The position numbers were made by a program, and so were the translations under genes. Below are positions 6,639 to 6,878 of a DNA stretch of 6,878 nucleotides, in pieces. The DNA is from Sulfidibacterium sp964473395 (GTDB taxonomy: Bacteria; Bacteroidota; Bacteroidia; Bacteroidales; F082), in NCBI GenBank assembly GCA_964473395.1, contig CAYYOW010000109.1, positions 1 through 6,878 on the forward strand, read 5' to 3'. The notes under the pieces were generated by a model. It saw only the letters and a program-made list of their open reading frames with translations. It did not search any database and was not told where the DNA came from. The stretch's first letter is position 1. Every line of letters begins with the position of its first letter.

Positions 6639-6746
6639 ACTATATTAATCAGTCGTTAATATCCTTATTCTATCTTCTTCCATATAAAATATCTATTACA
6701 CATACACATCATTGCGCGTGCCATAACCATTTTATATGTTGAAGAA
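6610..6746 (-). promoter_or_regulatory. Predicted translational attenuator (mutually exclusive RNA pairings)
   Basis: Four segments can be read on the minus strand. Segment 1 (6746-6734, TTCTTCAACATAT) pairs with segment 2 (6685-6675, ATATGGAAGAA) over 11 bp with a bulged AA. The 8 bases ATGGAAGA at 6683-6676 in segment 2 pair instead with segment 3 (6632-6625, TCTTCCAT), which is the 5' arm of the terminator. Segment 3 otherwise pairs with segment 4 to form the terminator. Segments 1 and 2 are codons 3-7 and 24-27 of the leader ORF and flank its Met/Cys-rich codons. A ribosome held on those codons would separate 1 from 2 and favour 2:3 (read-through); a ribosome at the stop codon would cover 2 and favour termination. 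A small AT hairpin (6642-6648 with 6656-6662) lies between. The pairings are seen; the mechanism is inferred. Confidence 0.6.
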
Positions 6747-6754
6747 TATTTCAT
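6665..6754 (-). CDS. 29-residue Met/Cys-rich leader peptide
   Basis: ATG 6754 to TAA 6665 encodes 29 residues. Codons 9-19 read MVMARAMMCMC: five of these eleven are Met and two are Cys, far above normal use of these rare residues. The peptide starts MKYSSTYK and ends NRYFIWKKIE. It begins about 14 bases after the predicted transcript start and stops 27 bases before the terminator stem. This is the geometry of a ribosome-sensing leader peptide in an attenuator, where slow decoding of Met/Cys codons would report shortage of sulfur amino acids. An alternative is a small stand-alone metal-binding peptide through its CMC (C-x-C) motif. I do not recognise it as a named family. Confidence 0.7.
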   Translation of the reverse strand: MKYSSTYKMVMARAMMCMCNRYFIWKKIE

Positions 6755-6774
6755 TTATTTGTTTAATTATGAGA

Positions 6775-6805
6775 CAAAAGTAATAATTTATTTTAAATAA
6801 CCAAA
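6775..6805 (-). promoter_or_regulatory. Strong Bacteroidota promoter for leader, carbonic anhydrase and OsmC gene
   Basis: On the minus strand TTTG (6805-6802) is followed after 19 bases by TACTTTTG (6782-6775), an exact match to the TTTG-N19-TAnnTTTG consensus. Transcription should start near 6767-6770, about 14 bases before the leader ATG. It is the best promoter in the window. Positions 6806-6878 to its right hold no gene that I can support. Confidence 0.75.
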
Positions 6806-6878
6806 TTTATTAATTTCAGACAAGGTAGTTTCCACGAAAAAGCTTAAAATTGCAGAACCATTTGACTGTTCGAGAAAT

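Noticed and set aside
6788..6877. Minus-strand open frame of 29 codons from the right edge to a TAA at 6788, possibly the tail of another gene
   Set aside because: It is short, has no recognisable motif and would run through the strong promoter at 6775-6805. A chance opening is as likely.

Overview
The window looks like chromosomal DNA of a Bacteroidota bacterium, most likely of the Bacteroidales type. The evidence is the promoter style (TAnnTTTG -7 boxes, one with a well-spaced TTTG -33 box), AT-rich leaders with no Shine-Dalgarno at the start codons, a CKKD-type lipoprotein signal, a DUF5723-like outer-membrane protein and a MiaA with Bacteroidota-like sequence features. There is no phage, transposase, CRISPR array, tRNA or rRNA gene.

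Layout, left to right. (1) Positions 2-154, minus strand: the start of a secreted protein that runs off the left edge. (2) Positions 251-2688, plus strand: a probable operon of a beta-helix lipoprotein (TTG start behind a good promoter), a nicotinamide riboside kinase-like P-loop kinase and a small unrecognised protein that overlaps the kinase by 17 bases. (3) Positions 2694-3629, minus strand: miaA, converging on the operon with only 5 bases between stop codons. (4) Positions 3838-5340, plus strand: a DUF5723-like outer-membrane beta-barrel protein. (5) Positions 5370-5428: a perfect 22-bp inverted repeat between converging genes. (6) Positions 5485-6569, minus strand: an OsmC-family protein preceded by a beta-carbonic anhydrase, probably one operon. 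(7) Positions 6604-6805, minus strand: a leader region driving that operon.

The leader in (7) is the most interesting part. A near-ideal Bacteroidota promoter is followed by a 29-codon ORF whose codons 9-19 read MVMARAMMCMC, and then by a strong intrinsic terminator 35 bases before the carbonic anhydrase start. Bases at codons 3-7 can pair with bases at codons 24-27, and these can instead pair with the 5' arm of the terminator. This is the 1:2 / 2:3 / 3:4 layout of a translational attenuator. I infer that slow translation of Met/Cys codons (sulfur amino acid shortage) lets transcription continue into the carbonic anhydrase-OsmC operon. The carbonic anhydrase resembles mycobacterial Rv1284, whose gene lies beside the sulfate-activation genes cysD and cysN, so a sulfur role is coherent but unproven.
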